NCBI GenBank assembly: GCA_040387375.1
Contig: JAZKDW010000021.1
Coordinates: 22,518 to 86,517 of the forward strand
DNA from: JAZKDW01 sp040387375
GTDB lineage: Bacteria; Pseudomonadota; Gammaproteobacteria; Burkholderiales; Burkholderiaceae_D
Reading direction: 5' to 3'
DNA length: 64,000 nucleotides
Part shown: positions 56,288 to 64,000 of the stretch, piece by piece
How positions within the stretch are numbered: the first letter of the stretch is position 1
Layout of the letters: each line of letters opens with the position of its first letter
Notes under the pieces: generated by a model
The model's input: only the letters and a program-made list of their open reading frames with translations
Databases searched by the model: none
Told to the model about the DNA's origin: nothing
Made by a program: the position numbers and the translations under genes

Positions 56288-56938
56288 ATGAAACGCTCCT
56301 TTACCATTATCGGACTCGGCACCTTCGGCTCCACCCTCGCGCTTGAACTGACCCGCGCGGGAAATGACGTCATCGGCATCGACCTGAATCCCGAACTCGT
56401 CAATGAATTTGCGGACGGCATCACGCAGGCGGTAGTGGCCGATGCGCGCGATGAAAAAACGCTGCGCGATCTTGGCGTGCATGAGTGCGACGTTGTTGTG
56501 GTCGCCATTGGTGAAAACCTGGAAGCCAATATCCTCGCCACGCTGATCGTCAAAGGCATGAACAAGCCGAAAGTCTGGGCCGAGGCACTGAACCACAGCC
56601 ACCACCGGATCCTGGAAAAACTCGGCGCCGACCATATCGTGCATCCTGAACATGAAATGGGTGTGCGGCTCGCAAACACCCTGATGTATCCGGAAGTCAT
56701 GGATTACATCAGTCTGGGCGACGACCAGTTTACCGTCGAGATACATGTGTCCGAACGGCTTGCGGGCAAAAAGATGAACGCCTTGCATCTCACTGAGCAT
56801 GATGTCCAGTGCCTGCTGGTCAAGCACCAGGCCGAGGTCATGGCGCCGCCGCCGGCGCATTACGAATTCAGCCTGGATGACCGGCTTGTCCTGCTCGGCA
56901 CATTCGCCAACCTGCGCAAGATCTCGGCCTATCTATGA
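56288..56938 (+). CDS. ktrA: K+ uptake regulatory subunit (KtrA/TrkA type)
   Basis: 216 residues. RCK-N: FTIIGLGTFGSTLALELTRA (GxGxxG nucleotide loop), VIGIDLNPELVNEFADGITQ (acidic ribose ligand) and VVADARDEKTLRDLGVHECD. RCK-C: DDQFTVEIHVSERLAGKKMN and LDDRLVLLGTFANLRKISAY. Cytoplasmic gating ring that binds NAD(H)/ATP and controls the channel subunit. It overlaps the next gene by 4 bases. Confidence 0.93.
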   Translation: MKRSFTIIGLGTFGSTLALELTRAGNDVIGIDLNPELVNEFADGITQAVVADARDEKTLRDLGVHECDVVVVAIGENLEANILATLIVKGMNKPKVWAEALNHSHHRILEKLGADHIVHPEHEMGVRLANTLMYPEVMDYISLGDDQFTVEIHVSERLAGKKMNALHLTEHDVQCLLVKHQAEVMAPPPAHYEFSLDDRLVLLGTFANLRKISAYL

Positions 56939-58293
56939 GACAGGCGATGCCGCCGCGCCTGCTCCGGCAGGCAAAAAAGCAGTTCCTGCGCCTGACGGCG
57001 CCACAGGCGCTGATCCTGTCTTACGTTGGCCTGTCGCTGGCCGGCGCCGCGCTGTTGAAACTGCCGCTGGCAAGCCATCAGCCGACCTCCTGGATGCAGG
57101 CGCTGTTTACCGCCGTATCCGCGTCAACGATCACCGGCCTGACCGTGGTCGATACCGCCAGTCACTTCACCCTGTTCGGTCATTGGGTGCTGATTTTCCT
57201 GATGCAATGCGGCGGCCTGGGTTTGATGACCTTCGGCATACTCATCCTGCAGTTGAGCAGCGGCCAGCTGGCATTACGTCATCGGGCGGCATTGCGTGAA
57301 TCATTCAACCAGAGCGGCCCCGGCGACATCGCCCAACTGATGCGGCTGATGTTCACATTCGTGCTCCTGATGGAGTTGCTCGGCACGCTGATGCTGGCGC
57401 TGCAATGGGTACCGCAAATGGGATTGTGGCGCGGACTGTTCCACAGCTTTTTCCACGCCACGTCTGCATTCAATAATGCCGGCTTTGCCCTGGCCAGCGA
57501 CAGCCTCGGCGCTTATGTGGGCAACCCGCTGGTCAATTTCGTGATTTCCGTATTGTTCATTTCGGGCGGGATCGGCTTTGTGGTGATCGCCGACATGCTG
57601 AATAAAAAACGCTTCCGCGACTATGCATTGCACACCAAGCTGATGCTGCTGGGCACGGTGGTGATCAACCTGGTTGCCATGCTGGTGTTGCTGGTGCTGG
57701 AACACGGCAATCCGGAAACGCTGGGCGGTTTGCAAGGCTGGGGCGCAAAATTATGGGCCGCCTGGTTCCAGGCGGTGTCGCCGCGCTCATCGGGTTTTAA
57801 TACGGTGGACACCGGCAAATTGCTGCCGGTCACCGCCTTTTTCATCATGGGCCTGATGTTCATCGGCGCCGGCAGCGGATCGACTGGCGGCGGCATCAAG
57901 CTCACGACATTCATCGTGCTGCTGCTGGCGACACGGGCATTCATCTGGCAACACAAACACCCGGTCGTGTTCGGCCGCATGATCGATGCGGTCATGACAT
58001 TAAAAGCCCTGGCCATTACCATGATCGCCTTGCTGTGCGTGATCGCAGGCACCTTTCTGCTATTACTTACCGAGCCGGGTGATTTCCTCAACCTGGCGTT
58101 TGAAGCGGTATCAGCCGCCACGACTACCGGCCTGTCGCGCGGCCTGACGCCGTCGCTGTCGCTCGCCGGTCAGTGGATCGTGATGATCCTGATGCTGATA
58201 GGCAGGGTGGGTCCGCTGACGCTGGCATTCACGCTGGCAAATCCGCGCGGTTCGCGTATTCAATATCCGAAGGGGCAGGTCAATATCGGTTGA
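56935..58293 (+). CDS. ktrB: K+ uptake channel subunit (KtrB/TrkH type)
   Basis: 452 residues with the four M1-P-M2 repeats of TrkH/KtrB. Selectivity-loop regions appear as AVSASTITGLTVVDTASHFT, HATSAFNNAGFALASDSLG, AVSPRSSGFNTVDTGKLLPV and AVSAATTTGLSRGLTPSLSL. The gating loop MGLMFIGAGSGSTGGGIKLT and C-terminal tail YPKGQVNIG are typical. Forms the membrane K+ pore with KtrA. Translationally coupled to ktrA. Confidence 0.95.
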   Translation: MRQAMPPRLLRQAKKQFLRLTAPQALILSYVGLSLAGAALLKLPLASHQPTSWMQALFTAVSASTITGLTVVDTASHFTLFGHWVLIFLMQCGGLGLMTFGILILQLSSGQLALRHRAALRESFNQSGPGDIAQLMRLMFTFVLLMELLGTLMLALQWVPQMGLWRGLFHSFFHATSAFNNAGFALASDSLGAYVGNPLVNFVISVLFISGGIGFVVIADMLNKKRFRDYALHTKLMLLGTVVINLVAMLVLLVLEHGNPETLGGLQGWGAKLWAAWFQAVSPRSSGFNTVDTGKLLPVTAFFIMGLMFIGAGSGSTGGGIKLTTFIVLLLATRAFIWQHKHPVVFGRMIDAVMTLKALAITMIALLCVIAGTFLLLLTEPGDFLNLAFEAVSAATTTGLSRGLTPSLSLAGQWIVMILMLIGRVGPLTLAFTLANPRGSRIQYPKGQVNIG

Positions 58294-58596
58294 AAATCGG
58301 CAGGACGCGAACATGCCGTTGTGGTTGGCGTTGTGCTGGTCAAGTCAGAAACGCGGACGGTAGATTGCCACTACCGATTCCGCCGTTCAGTGTTGCAGAA
58401 GCCTCTGCGTTTTACCTTCCGCTTTTTCCTCTGCTTTTCTTATCTGTCTTCTTTCAATTTTTTCTAGCATTTTTTCCATACAACGCCTGTCGGGCCACGG
58501 AAACACTGCAAAAAAAATAATACTAGTTATTAAATAGATAATATCAATATAATTTGAAAGTTATCTTTTTAATAATTTTTTAAGGGGAGGATTTGT
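58294..58596 (+). promoter_or_regulatory. AT-rich promoter/leader of the Ig-type lipoprotein gene
   Basis: 303 bp without a gene. The second half is strikingly AT-rich compared with the rest of the window and contains TATAAT at 58548-58553. GGGGAGG lies about 7 bases before ATG 58597. The AT-rich block could bind H-NS-like proteins; that is inference. Confidence 0.55.
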
Positions 58597-59988
58597 ATGT
58601 CAGATATGAGAAAAATGTGCCGCAGTCTGGCGCTGGCGGCGGTGGCTCTGATGACCTTGAATGGCTGCGGAGGCGGTGGTGGCACCGAAGACACCCCGAC
58701 AACGCCGACCACGGAAGTGACAGCGGCCAGCACCGGCGTTATTGCCGGACGAGTAGGAGACGCGAAGACCAGGGCAGCGCTGTCAGGCGTCTCGGTTCAG
58801 ATCGGCACGCAGAACACCACTACTGACGCGAACGGCAATTACGAATTGACATCGGTGCCAACCGGCACCGGTATTGTTGCCCGCTTTTCCAAGGATCAAT
58901 TTGCGACCAACTATGCGATTCTCGACGTTGTGGAAGGTCAAACCACGTTCGGCGACCTCCGCCTCGCGCAAGTGGCCGTCAAACAGGAAGTCGATGCCGC
59001 TGCGGGTGATCTGGTAGTCTTGGCCGACTCGCCTGCGGTGGTGCAACTTCCCGCAGCAGGATTGGTAAACAAAAAAACCGGCGCGCCCGTGATCGGCAAA
59101 GTATTTGTCGAAATGACGCCGATCGACCCCGGCATCAATGTTTCGGCCATGCCGGGCAACTACCGTGCAGGGAACGAGACGGCGCCGATCGAAAGCATGG
59201 GCGCGCTGCAGGTGGAAATCCGGGACCAGAACGGTGAATTGCTTGATCTCGCCGCAGGCAAGACGGCGACGATACATATCCCGGTGCCCAGCGGCGCCCA
59301 GAATCCGGATCTGACGATACCGCTGTATCACTTCAATGAGTCGACCGGCTTGTGGCAACGGGAAGGCAATGCCAATCTCGGCGGCACCGCACCCGACCAA
59401 TTTTACGAAGCCCAGGTGTCCCACTTTACCGTCTGGCATGCGGCCAAACCGGCGCAGACAATCGTGATCAGCGGATGCGTGCGAGATTCCTTGAATAAGC
59501 CGGTTGTGGCAACCGTCCAATCGTCCGGGGTGAATTATTTCAGTGCCGAGTCGGTACAGACGGATGCGAACGGCAACTTCCGCATACCCGCTCGCCGCGA
59601 CAGCGAGGTCAAAATCTATGCAAGAGTTGGTGACGTGGAAAACAGTGTGGTGGTGGTCACCGGCATGGATGATCTGACCATGACTGAGTGCCTGAATACG
59701 GCCAAAAATCCACCCGCCATCGTCACGGAGCCGTCAGACATGACATTCGACGGTGATGGCGGTGTGTGGTTGAAGGTGGTGGCAATCAACGCATTGAAAA
59801 TCCAGTGGTACCGTAACGACCTGCCAATCGGGGACAGTTCGGCCTACTTGCTGATCAGAGGAGGTGATTCGGCAGCGGGAGAGTATCACGCCGTGGTAAC
59901 CAACGATTACGGTTTCGTCAAAAGCCGATCTGCAATCATCTCGTGGAGCGCCTTCCTCGAAGCAAATCCAGCTGGCAATTTGCCTTGA
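58597..59988 (+). CDS. Lipoprotein with carboxypeptidase-regulatory and Ig-like domains
   Basis: 463 residues. Lipoprotein signal CRSLALAAVALMTLNGC (lipobox LNGC), then a Gly/Thr-rich tether. A carboxypeptidase-regulatory-like beta-sandwich follows (STGVIAGRVGDAKTRAALSG, TTTDANGNYELTSVPTGTGI) and a second one later (ISGCVRDSLNKPVVATVQSS, VQTDANGNFRIPARRDSEVK). The C-terminal Ig-like domain is IVTEPSDMTFDGDGGVWLKV, LKIQWYRNDLPIGDSSAYLL and GEYHAVVTNDYGFVKSRSAI. The middle FYEAQVSHFTVWHAAKP segment is conserved in such proteins. Outer-membrane surface or periplasmic adhesion-type protein; ligand unknown. Strong terminator downstream. Confidence 0.85.
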   Translation: MSDMRKMCRSLALAAVALMTLNGCGGGGGTEDTPTTPTTEVTAASTGVIAGRVGDAKTRAALSGVSVQIGTQNTTTDANGNYELTSVPTGTGIVARFSKDQFATNYAILDVVEGQTTFGDLRLAQVAVKQEVDAAAGDLVVLADSPAVVQLPAAGLVNKKTGAPVIGKVFVEMTPIDPGINVSAMPGNYRAGNETAPIESMGALQVEIRDQNGELLDLAAGKTATIHIPVPSGAQNPDLTIPLYHFNESTGLWQREGNANLGGTAPDQFYEAQVSHFTVWHAAKPAQTIVISGCVRDSLNKPVVATVQSSGVNYFSAESVQTDANGNFRIPARRDSEVKIYARVGDVENSVVVVTGMDDLTMTECLNTAKNPPAIVTEPSDMTFDGDGGVWLKVVAINALKIQWYRNDLPIGDSSAYLLIRGGDSAAGEYHAVVTNDYGFVKSRSAIISWSAFLEANPAGNLP

Positions 59989-59997
59989 TGTAAAGCG

Positions 59998-60036
59998 CCT
60001 GACCGTCTTGACTTACAAGACGGTCAGGTATTTTTT
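59998..60036 (+). terminator. Strong terminator of the Ig-type lipoprotein gene
   Basis: CCTGACCGTCTTG (59998-60010) pairs perfectly with CAAGACGGTCAGG (60016-60028) around ACTTA, followed by TATTTTTT. Its right arm overlaps the stop codon end of the convergent PaiB-like gene (60024). Confidence 0.95.
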
Positions 60037-60662
60037 CGCCGTTCCGCGACCAGCCCGGCCATAACCGCGCCTGCTCCGCCCTCTGCCCGCAAACCATCGA
60101 TTACACCCTGGCGCTCGGCCTCGGTACGATTCTGGCTGACCTTCCATTTACCTTCGATACGAACAATCGGAATCTCCACGCCGATGATGCCATTCATCTG
60201 CGCCGCGATAAAACTCGCGGGAGCATCGTCGACCCGCCACGGCGCCGGACGTGCACCCTCCTGTGAGTGGGTCAGGTCTTCCAGTTGGCGGCGCAACCAG
60301 GCCGCATCGTCGACGACACGCGGCGCGCCCCAAGCATGCACGGTAGCGTAATTCCAGGTCGGAACCACCTTCCCGGTCTCCTGTTTGGTCGGGTACCAGG
60401 ACGGCGTGATGTAGTGTTGCGGTCCCTGGAACACGACCAGGCATTCCTGTACCGCGCTCAACTCGGTCCAGAGCGGATTGCCGCGCGAGAAATGCGCGCG
60501 CAGCGTGCCGAATTCTCCTTCATCTGAGTACATCACGAATGGCAGCGGATTTGCGCTCAATCCTGCGGAACCGGCGATGACCAGCAAGCCAAATGGATGC
60601 GCCCGGACAAGCGCATGCTGGTGCTCGAGACGATCTTCACGAAAAGCGGGCGGTAAATACAT
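60024..60662 (-). CDS. PaiB-family FMN-binding protein
   Basis: 212 residues. MYLPPAFREDRLEHQHALVR and HPFGLLVIAGSAGLSANPLP are the PaiB opening. The flavin-site block ITPSWYPTKQETGKVVPTWN, NGIIGVEIPIVRIEGKWKVS and QNRTEAERQGVIDGL complete the fold. PaiB is described as a negative transcriptional regulator of sporulation/degradative genes in Bacillus; in proteobacteria it is probably a flavoenzyme. Monocistronic, convergent with the lipoprotein gene. Confidence 0.92.
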   Translation of the reverse strand: MYLPPAFREDRLEHQHALVRAHPFGLLVIAGSAGLSANPLPFVMYSDEGEFGTLRAHFSRGNPLWTELSAVQECLVVFQGPQHYITPSWYPTKQETGKVVPTWNYATVHAWGAPRVVDDAAWLRRQLEDLTHSQEGARPAPWRVDDAPASFIAAQMNGIIGVEIPIVRIEGKWKVSQNRTEAERQGVIDGLRAEGGAGAVMAGLVAERRKNT

Positions 60663-60951
60663 TGGTTACCTTATTTGGAACGCGGAAGCCGCCAGTGTAG
60701 TCATCCCCGGTCGCCAATGCCAGCACCCTGTAGGTGCGCCCGGGCCGTTGTTGCCAGCGAATGCGGATACCAGTCAATTGTCAAACAGGGTGGGAAAGGA
60801 GAGAAATGAGGAAATGAGGTGCACAGCGCGTCGTCCCGGGCCGCAGCAATCTAAAGACATCAGCAGAAAAAAGCTGCGATACACCATGCGGCATCACATG
60901 GATCAGCTGACGCCCGCCCGTTGCGGTCAGGCGCCGGAAAACGGACTACCG

Positions 60952-61074
60952 TCAGGGCAGGAAAATCGGCATCGACGAATTGTGCAAAAACTCAGCCGCA
61001 CACAGGACGTAAGCTGCAACAGCCGCCAGCGCCAAGGGCAAAATGGCAATCACACCCGTCGAGTATTTACGCAT
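60952..61074 (-). CDS. Possible small membrane protein, 40 aa
   Basis: Read from the sequence: MRKYSTGVIAILPLALAAVA, then AYVLCAAEFLHNSSMPIFLP and stop. One membrane helix, with AAAGGG about 9 bases before ATG 61074. It lies in a 533-bp gap (60663-61195) that otherwise shows no gene apart from the signal-peptide relic at 61135. Too short for confidence. Confidence 0.4.
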   Translation of the reverse strand: MRKYSTGVIAILPLALAAVAAYVLCAAEFLHNSSMPIFLP

Positions 61075-61134
61075 GATCGTAACCCTTTCCTAGATGATTT
61101 CAGAATAGACGATAGCGAGCGCCATTCATATAGG

Positions 61135-61205
61135 ATGAAACCTTATTCCCTTGTAGGACTTTTGGTAATTTCCGGCTTTTTACCGACCGGCCCCGTCATG
61201 GCTCA
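61135..61205 (+). pseudogene. Orphan signal-peptide start running into the pilT-like gene
   Basis: ATG 61135 encodes MKPYSLVGLLVISGFLPTGP and VMAHQ, which looks like a secretion signal with cleavage near VMA-HQ. The frame then continues as antisense to the ATPase gene with Arg/Pro/Ser-rich, non-coding-like residues to a stop at 61407. I read it as the 5' remnant of an exported-protein gene truncated at the ATPase's 3' end. Confidence 0.3.
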
Positions 61206-62335
61206 TCAAACATCGCCGCGAACGCCATCCGGTCCGTGGTCGCCTTGCGCGCATCGTCAAGCGTCACCTTCTTCGCATCCAGCAGCAGCTGCAAATCCGC
61301 ATTCATCGTGTGGCAGCCGGCGCCCTCATCCTCTTCCAGCTTTTCCAGCAAGGGCCGGATGCCGCCAAAATCGCGCGACTCGATCAGCTTCGACACCTGC
61401 GGATTGACGGTCAGGCATTCGGTAGCCAGATGAAAGGTGTCGCCGCGCATCGACGGCAGCAAGGCTTGGCAAATCATGCCGCGCAAGGCGGTGGACAATG
61501 CCTGCGCCTGGGTATCGGTATTGCCCAGCAGCCGCAGCATTTTCTGCAATCCCAGTTCGGTCGACCTGGCGTGCAGCGTAGCGAAGACCAGGGGCCCGGA
61601 TTCAGCCAGCGCCAGCGCCTCCTGGGCTGTTTCAGAATCCCTGATTTCACCGATCAGCACCACGTCCGGCCGCTCGCGCAGGGCATCCAGCGCGCCCAGA
61701 TAAAAGCTCTGCACGTCGCCGTCCATGCCCACTTCGCGCTGGGTAATGATCGATTTGCGTTGCGGCAGCAGGGTTTCGACCGGATCTTCAATCGTGATGA
61801 TGTGGCCGGACCTGGTTTTATTGATCTGGTCGAGCAGCGAGGCAATGGTGGTTGATTTTCCCTGGCAGGTGTCGCCGATGATGAGCACCAGGCCGTTGTG
61901 GAGTTTGGCAAAATCCTGCGAACTCTGGCGCAATCCGATCCGGTCCAGCGCCACCGGCTCAGTCGGAAAACGCCGTATCACGCAGCCGAGCCGCCGTTTG
62001 CCCTGGAAGGTGAAGCAGTTGAGACGGATGCGCGCGCTGTGCAAATCCTTGGCGCGGTCGAACGCGCGGTCGCGGATGCGCTCTTCCCAGTTCGGCTCGA
62101 TGACCTCGAAAAACTCTTCCATTTCCTCCAGCGTCACCGGTGTGTCCGACACCGCCACCAGCCGCTTCGGCTGCCGCAGCATGATCGGGCTGTTCTGGTG
62201 AATGATGATGTCGCTGAAAAAAGTATCGGAATCGAGCAGGTGCACAATCTGCTCGACCAGCGTCCCCAGCACCGGATGGTCATCGGTTTCTTCAAATGTC
62301 AGTGTCTCGATCAGGGACTGCTGCTCGTTCTTCAT
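61196..62335 (-). CDS. PilT/PilU-like type IV pilus retraction ATPase, divergent
   Basis: 379 residues. N-terminal PAS-like module (FFSDIIIHQNSPIMLRQPKR). RecA-like domain: Walker A GDTCQGKST, Asp box IITIEDPVE, Walker B DVVLIGEIRDSETAQEAL and His box FATLHARSTELGLQKM. The C-terminal helices (MNADLQLLLDAKKVTLDDAR) match PilT/PilU. The sequence departs from standard PilU at the N-terminus and in Walker A (usually GPTGSGKS), though the G-x4-GK-S/T rule is kept. It is probably an accessory retraction motor or a paralogue. No pil genes are adjacent. Confidence 0.88.
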   Translation of the reverse strand: MKNEQQSLIETLTFEETDDHPVLGTLVEQIVHLLDSDTFFSDIIIHQNSPIMLRQPKRLVAVSDTPVTLEEMEEFFEVIEPNWEERIRDRAFDRAKDLHSARIRLNCFTFQGKRRLGCVIRRFPTEPVALDRIGLRQSSQDFAKLHNGLVLIIGDTCQGKSTTIASLLDQINKTRSGHIITIEDPVETLLPQRKSIITQREVGMDGDVQSFYLGALDALRERPDVVLIGEIRDSETAQEALALAESGPLVFATLHARSTELGLQKMLRLLGNTDTQAQALSTALRGMICQALLPSMRGDTFHLATECLTVNPQVSKLIESRDFGGIRPLLEKLEEDEGAGCHTMNADLQLLLDAKKVTLDDARKATTDRMAFAAMFDEP

Positions 62336-62458
62336 TACATTCCTCTCCCAAAGGTTGGCGCGCGACGTGTGGCCGCGTTCTTGTGCGAATATTATCGCCT
62401 GCCCGCCCGGATTTTTGTGTAAAAGTATGCGGTATCAGTCCGCAGCTTTGGCGGCCAG

Positions 62459-62890
62459 GTGCCGCACCAGCCGCTGCCCGGCGATCTGCAGCGCATCATG
62501 GTCGCGATAGCAGATCGAAAAGCGGCGCTTTGCCCAGGCATCGGTCAGCGGCTGCTGGAGACGCTGCGCGCCACCTTGCAGCACGTGGATGGCAAGGCGC
62601 TGGCAATCGAACTCGAACGGCGCAGCATTCCGTTCGCCGCCATCTGCCGCCCGCAGGATCTGTTTGACGATCCGCATCTGAAGGCCAGCGGCGGACTGGC
62701 GAAGCTGACGCTCGAAGACGGTTCGCAGACCGACATGCAGCTGCTGCCGATCGCCCTCGACGGCGAACGCCTGTTGCCCCGCATGCCGATTGCACACATC
62801 GGCGAACATACACACGACATCCTGCGCGAGCTGGGATACACCGACCAGCAGATCGCCGGCTTCCCGGCGCCGGCGATCGGAAAAAATTGA
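62459..62890 (+). pseudogene. 3' remnant of a CaiB/BaiF CoA transferase
   Basis: About 143 codons, the frame being open only from a TAA at 62421. RRSIPFAAICRPQDLFDDPH followed by LKASGGLAKL is the conserved C-terminal third of class III CoA transferases ('..VP.api....e...DP.l.arg'). The N-terminal ~250 residues with the catalytic Asp are missing, so it is not functional. It is followed by a broken Bug gene. Confidence 0.75.
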
Positions 62891-62946
62891 CTTCCCACGG
62901 AGTCCGGATATACAGAACACCATAAATAATTACTCAAGGAGACAGC

Positions 62947-63343
62947 ATGACCAGCATTTCCCATAAACGTCGCCACACCACTGCGCTGCTGGCGCTCTCG
63001 CTGGCACTGCCGCTGTTATCGGCCCCGGCGCAAGCCCAGAGCGACAAGCCGCTGCGCATGATCGTGCCGAACGCGGCCGGCTCCAGCGTCGACGCACTGG
63101 CGCGCACCTTCGGCACTCCGCTGTCGAAAGCGGCCGGGCACCCGGTCGTCATCGAGAACCTGCCCGGCGCCGGCGGCATCACCGGCACGGTACAACTGGT
63201 GCGCGCACCCAAGGATGGCCTGACCCTCGGCATGGTGTCGAACAACCACGTGGTCAATCCCAGAGGCGACCGCGCAGATGTTCCAGTCGGATATGGTGAA
63301 GTACGCGAAAGTGGTGAAGGAATCGGGCGCCACGATCGATTGA
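62947..63343 (+). pseudogene. Bug-family binding protein with internal deletion and frameshift
   Basis: The first ~104 codons are a normal Bug protein: signal peptide LALSLALPLLSAPAQAQ, then PLRMIVPNAAGSSVDALART, HPVVIENLPGAGGITGTVQL and LGMVSNNHVVNP. After NP (about 63262) the frame turns to nonsense. A different frame from 63275 encodes QMFQSDMVKYAKVVKESGAT and ID-stop (63343), which is the normal Bug C-terminus. About 190 residues between NHVVNP and the last 22 residues are gone. So it is a deletion-fused relic. The terminator at 63367 follows. Confidence 0.85.
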
Positions 63344-63366
63344 TGTCAAAAGATGTCGGTCTGCAC

Positions 63367-63391
63367 AACCCCGCCAAGGCGGGGTTTTTTT
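63367..63391 (+). terminator. Intrinsic terminator after the Bug relic
   Basis: AACCCCGCC and GGCGGGGTT form a perfect 9-bp stem with a two-base AA loop (63367-63386), followed by TTTTT. It presumably ended the original catabolic operon. Confidence 0.93.
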
Positions 63392-63642
63392 ATTGGGCGG
63401 GATCCGGCGATTTTCAAAACGCTTGTGTGAGATATCTAACAGACATCATGTTGGCTTCGCGCTAAGATACAAGCTGCTGAATTAAACATGCATTCCTTGC
63501 ATGTGCTTCCTTTACCAGCAGGCAAGCCGGTCGCCTGAGACCGGCACCAATTTTTAAGCACATCTGTTTTCGCTGACCGTACGATACCGAACAGACCACA
63601 GAACTACTGCATGTTCAGATGCGCCTTTAACCAAGGAGCAGC

Positions 63643-63945
63643 ATGATGAAAAAATATCTGACAATTGCAGCAGGTTTTCTTGCTGGCGCCACGTTGATGT
63701 TCGCTGCCGTCCCTGGTGTGGCGGCAAACATCGACATTAACGTCGGCATTCCGGGCGTGATCGTGCAGCCGCCTCGTCCACTGTATGTGCAACCGCAGTA
63801 CGAAATCGACTGGCGTGAACGTCAGGTGCGCGCTGCCGAATGGCGTGACAATCCGAAAAATCATGGACAAGCGGTTAGCGCCGCCGCGCATGAACGCAAC
63901 GCGGCACGCAAAGGCAAGCACAAAAAGCACGGCGGCAAACACTGA
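63643..63945 (+). CDS. Small exported basic protein, 100 aa
   Basis: MMKKYLTIAAGFLAGATLMF followed by AAVPGVAA is a signal peptide. The mature part begins NIDINVGIPGVIVQPPRPLY and ends with a Lys/His-rich tail (ARKGKHKKHGGKH). It resembles the N-terminal half of Burkholderiales proteins of the form 'IDI...G.PGV...PP...Y'. AAGGAG lies about 7 bases upstream. Function unknown. Confidence 0.72.
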   Translation: MMKKYLTIAAGFLAGATLMFAAVPGVAANIDINVGIPGVIVQPPRPLYVQPQYEIDWRERQVRAAEWRDNPKNHGQAVSAAAHERNAARKGKHKKHGGKH

Positions 63946-63953
63946 ATCGGCAT

Positions 63954-63981
63954 AGGGGACGGCCAAATCGGCCGTTCCCCT
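63954..63981 (+). other. Hairpin downstream of the 100-aa exported gene
   Basis: AGGGGACGGCC pairs with GGCCGTTCCCCT with one bulge around AAATC. There is no T-run, so a terminator role is doubtful; it is a stable 3' structure. Confidence 0.5.
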
Positions 63982-64000
63982 GCCACACCACCCGGCATGC

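Noticed and set aside
55129..56346. 405-codon plus-strand frame crossing the MFS gene and the ktrA start
   Set aside because: First two-thirds is antisense to the transporter; the last third (from about 56032) has a plausible look but no ribosome site, no domain and runs into ktrA.

Overview
The window is high-GC DNA from a betaproteobacterium of the order Burkholderiales, most likely Oxalobacteraceae or a close relative. This rests on a long-form RpoD with an Ala/Lys-rich N-terminal extension, Bug-family (TctC-like) solute-binding proteins, the DUF2760/Hsp70/Hsp70 cluster, a Ktr/Trk pair, a PilT/PilU-type ATPase and several small conserved proteins I associate with Burkholderiales. I saw no rRNA, tRNA, CRISPR array, prophage or complete insertion sequence. 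Family names come from reading motifs; no database search was run.

Layout. 0-7 kb: 3' end of a lectin-like exported protein, an aldo/keto reductase, a ferritin-like protein with a small conserved partner, a glycine-zipper envelope protein, and rpoD. A gene-poor stretch of about 840 bp upstream of rpoD holds an orphan minus-strand intrinsic terminator and a possible small RNA. 7-16 kb: a VIT1/CCC1 metal transporter, a membrane-anchored ClpP-fold protein, a RES/Xre toxin-antitoxin pair, a fumarylpyruvate/fumarylacetoacetate hydrolase plus zeta-class GST isomerase (end of gentisate- or homogentisate-type ring cleavage), an OmpR/CusS-like two-component system, and YceI. 16-27 kb: membrane and exported proteins, including a beta-helix protein with a Pro-Thr linker, an exporter with a C-terminal extension, a sorbosone-dehydrogenase-like lipoprotein and a TonB-dependent receptor. 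27-31 kb: a very large GAF/PAS/GGDEF/EAL protein. 32-39 kb: two unusual Hsp70 proteins with a DUF2760 protein in one operon, downstream of an FtsH gene that has its own strong terminator.

39-48 kb: thiD, an ankyrin-repeat membrane protein, DedA, RDD and YihY membrane proteins, a HTH/coiled-coil protein, and a 282-bp MITE-like element with 28-bp terminal inverted repeats and a strongly palindromic interior. 48-56 kb: a catabolic island. An IclR regulator sits between a leftward operon (Bug binding protein, citryl-CoA-lyase-like protein, acyl-CoA ligase) and a second leftward operon (MFS transporter, class III CoA transferase). Together these look like uptake, CoA activation and C-C cleavage of an unidentified organic acid. 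56-64 kb: a K+ uptake pair, a Ig/carboxypeptidase-regulatory-like lipoprotein, a PaiB-like flavoprotein, a divergent PilT/PilU-like ATPase, and two decayed genes (a CoA transferase 3' end and a Bug protein with an internal deletion) that resemble a relic of a second such island.

The features most worth following up are the MITE-like palindromic element, the DUF2760/Hsp70 pair module, the candidate small RNA upstream of rpoD, the tandem duplication of a translation-initiation region at 44.7 kb, and the deletion-fused Bug relic at 63 kb.
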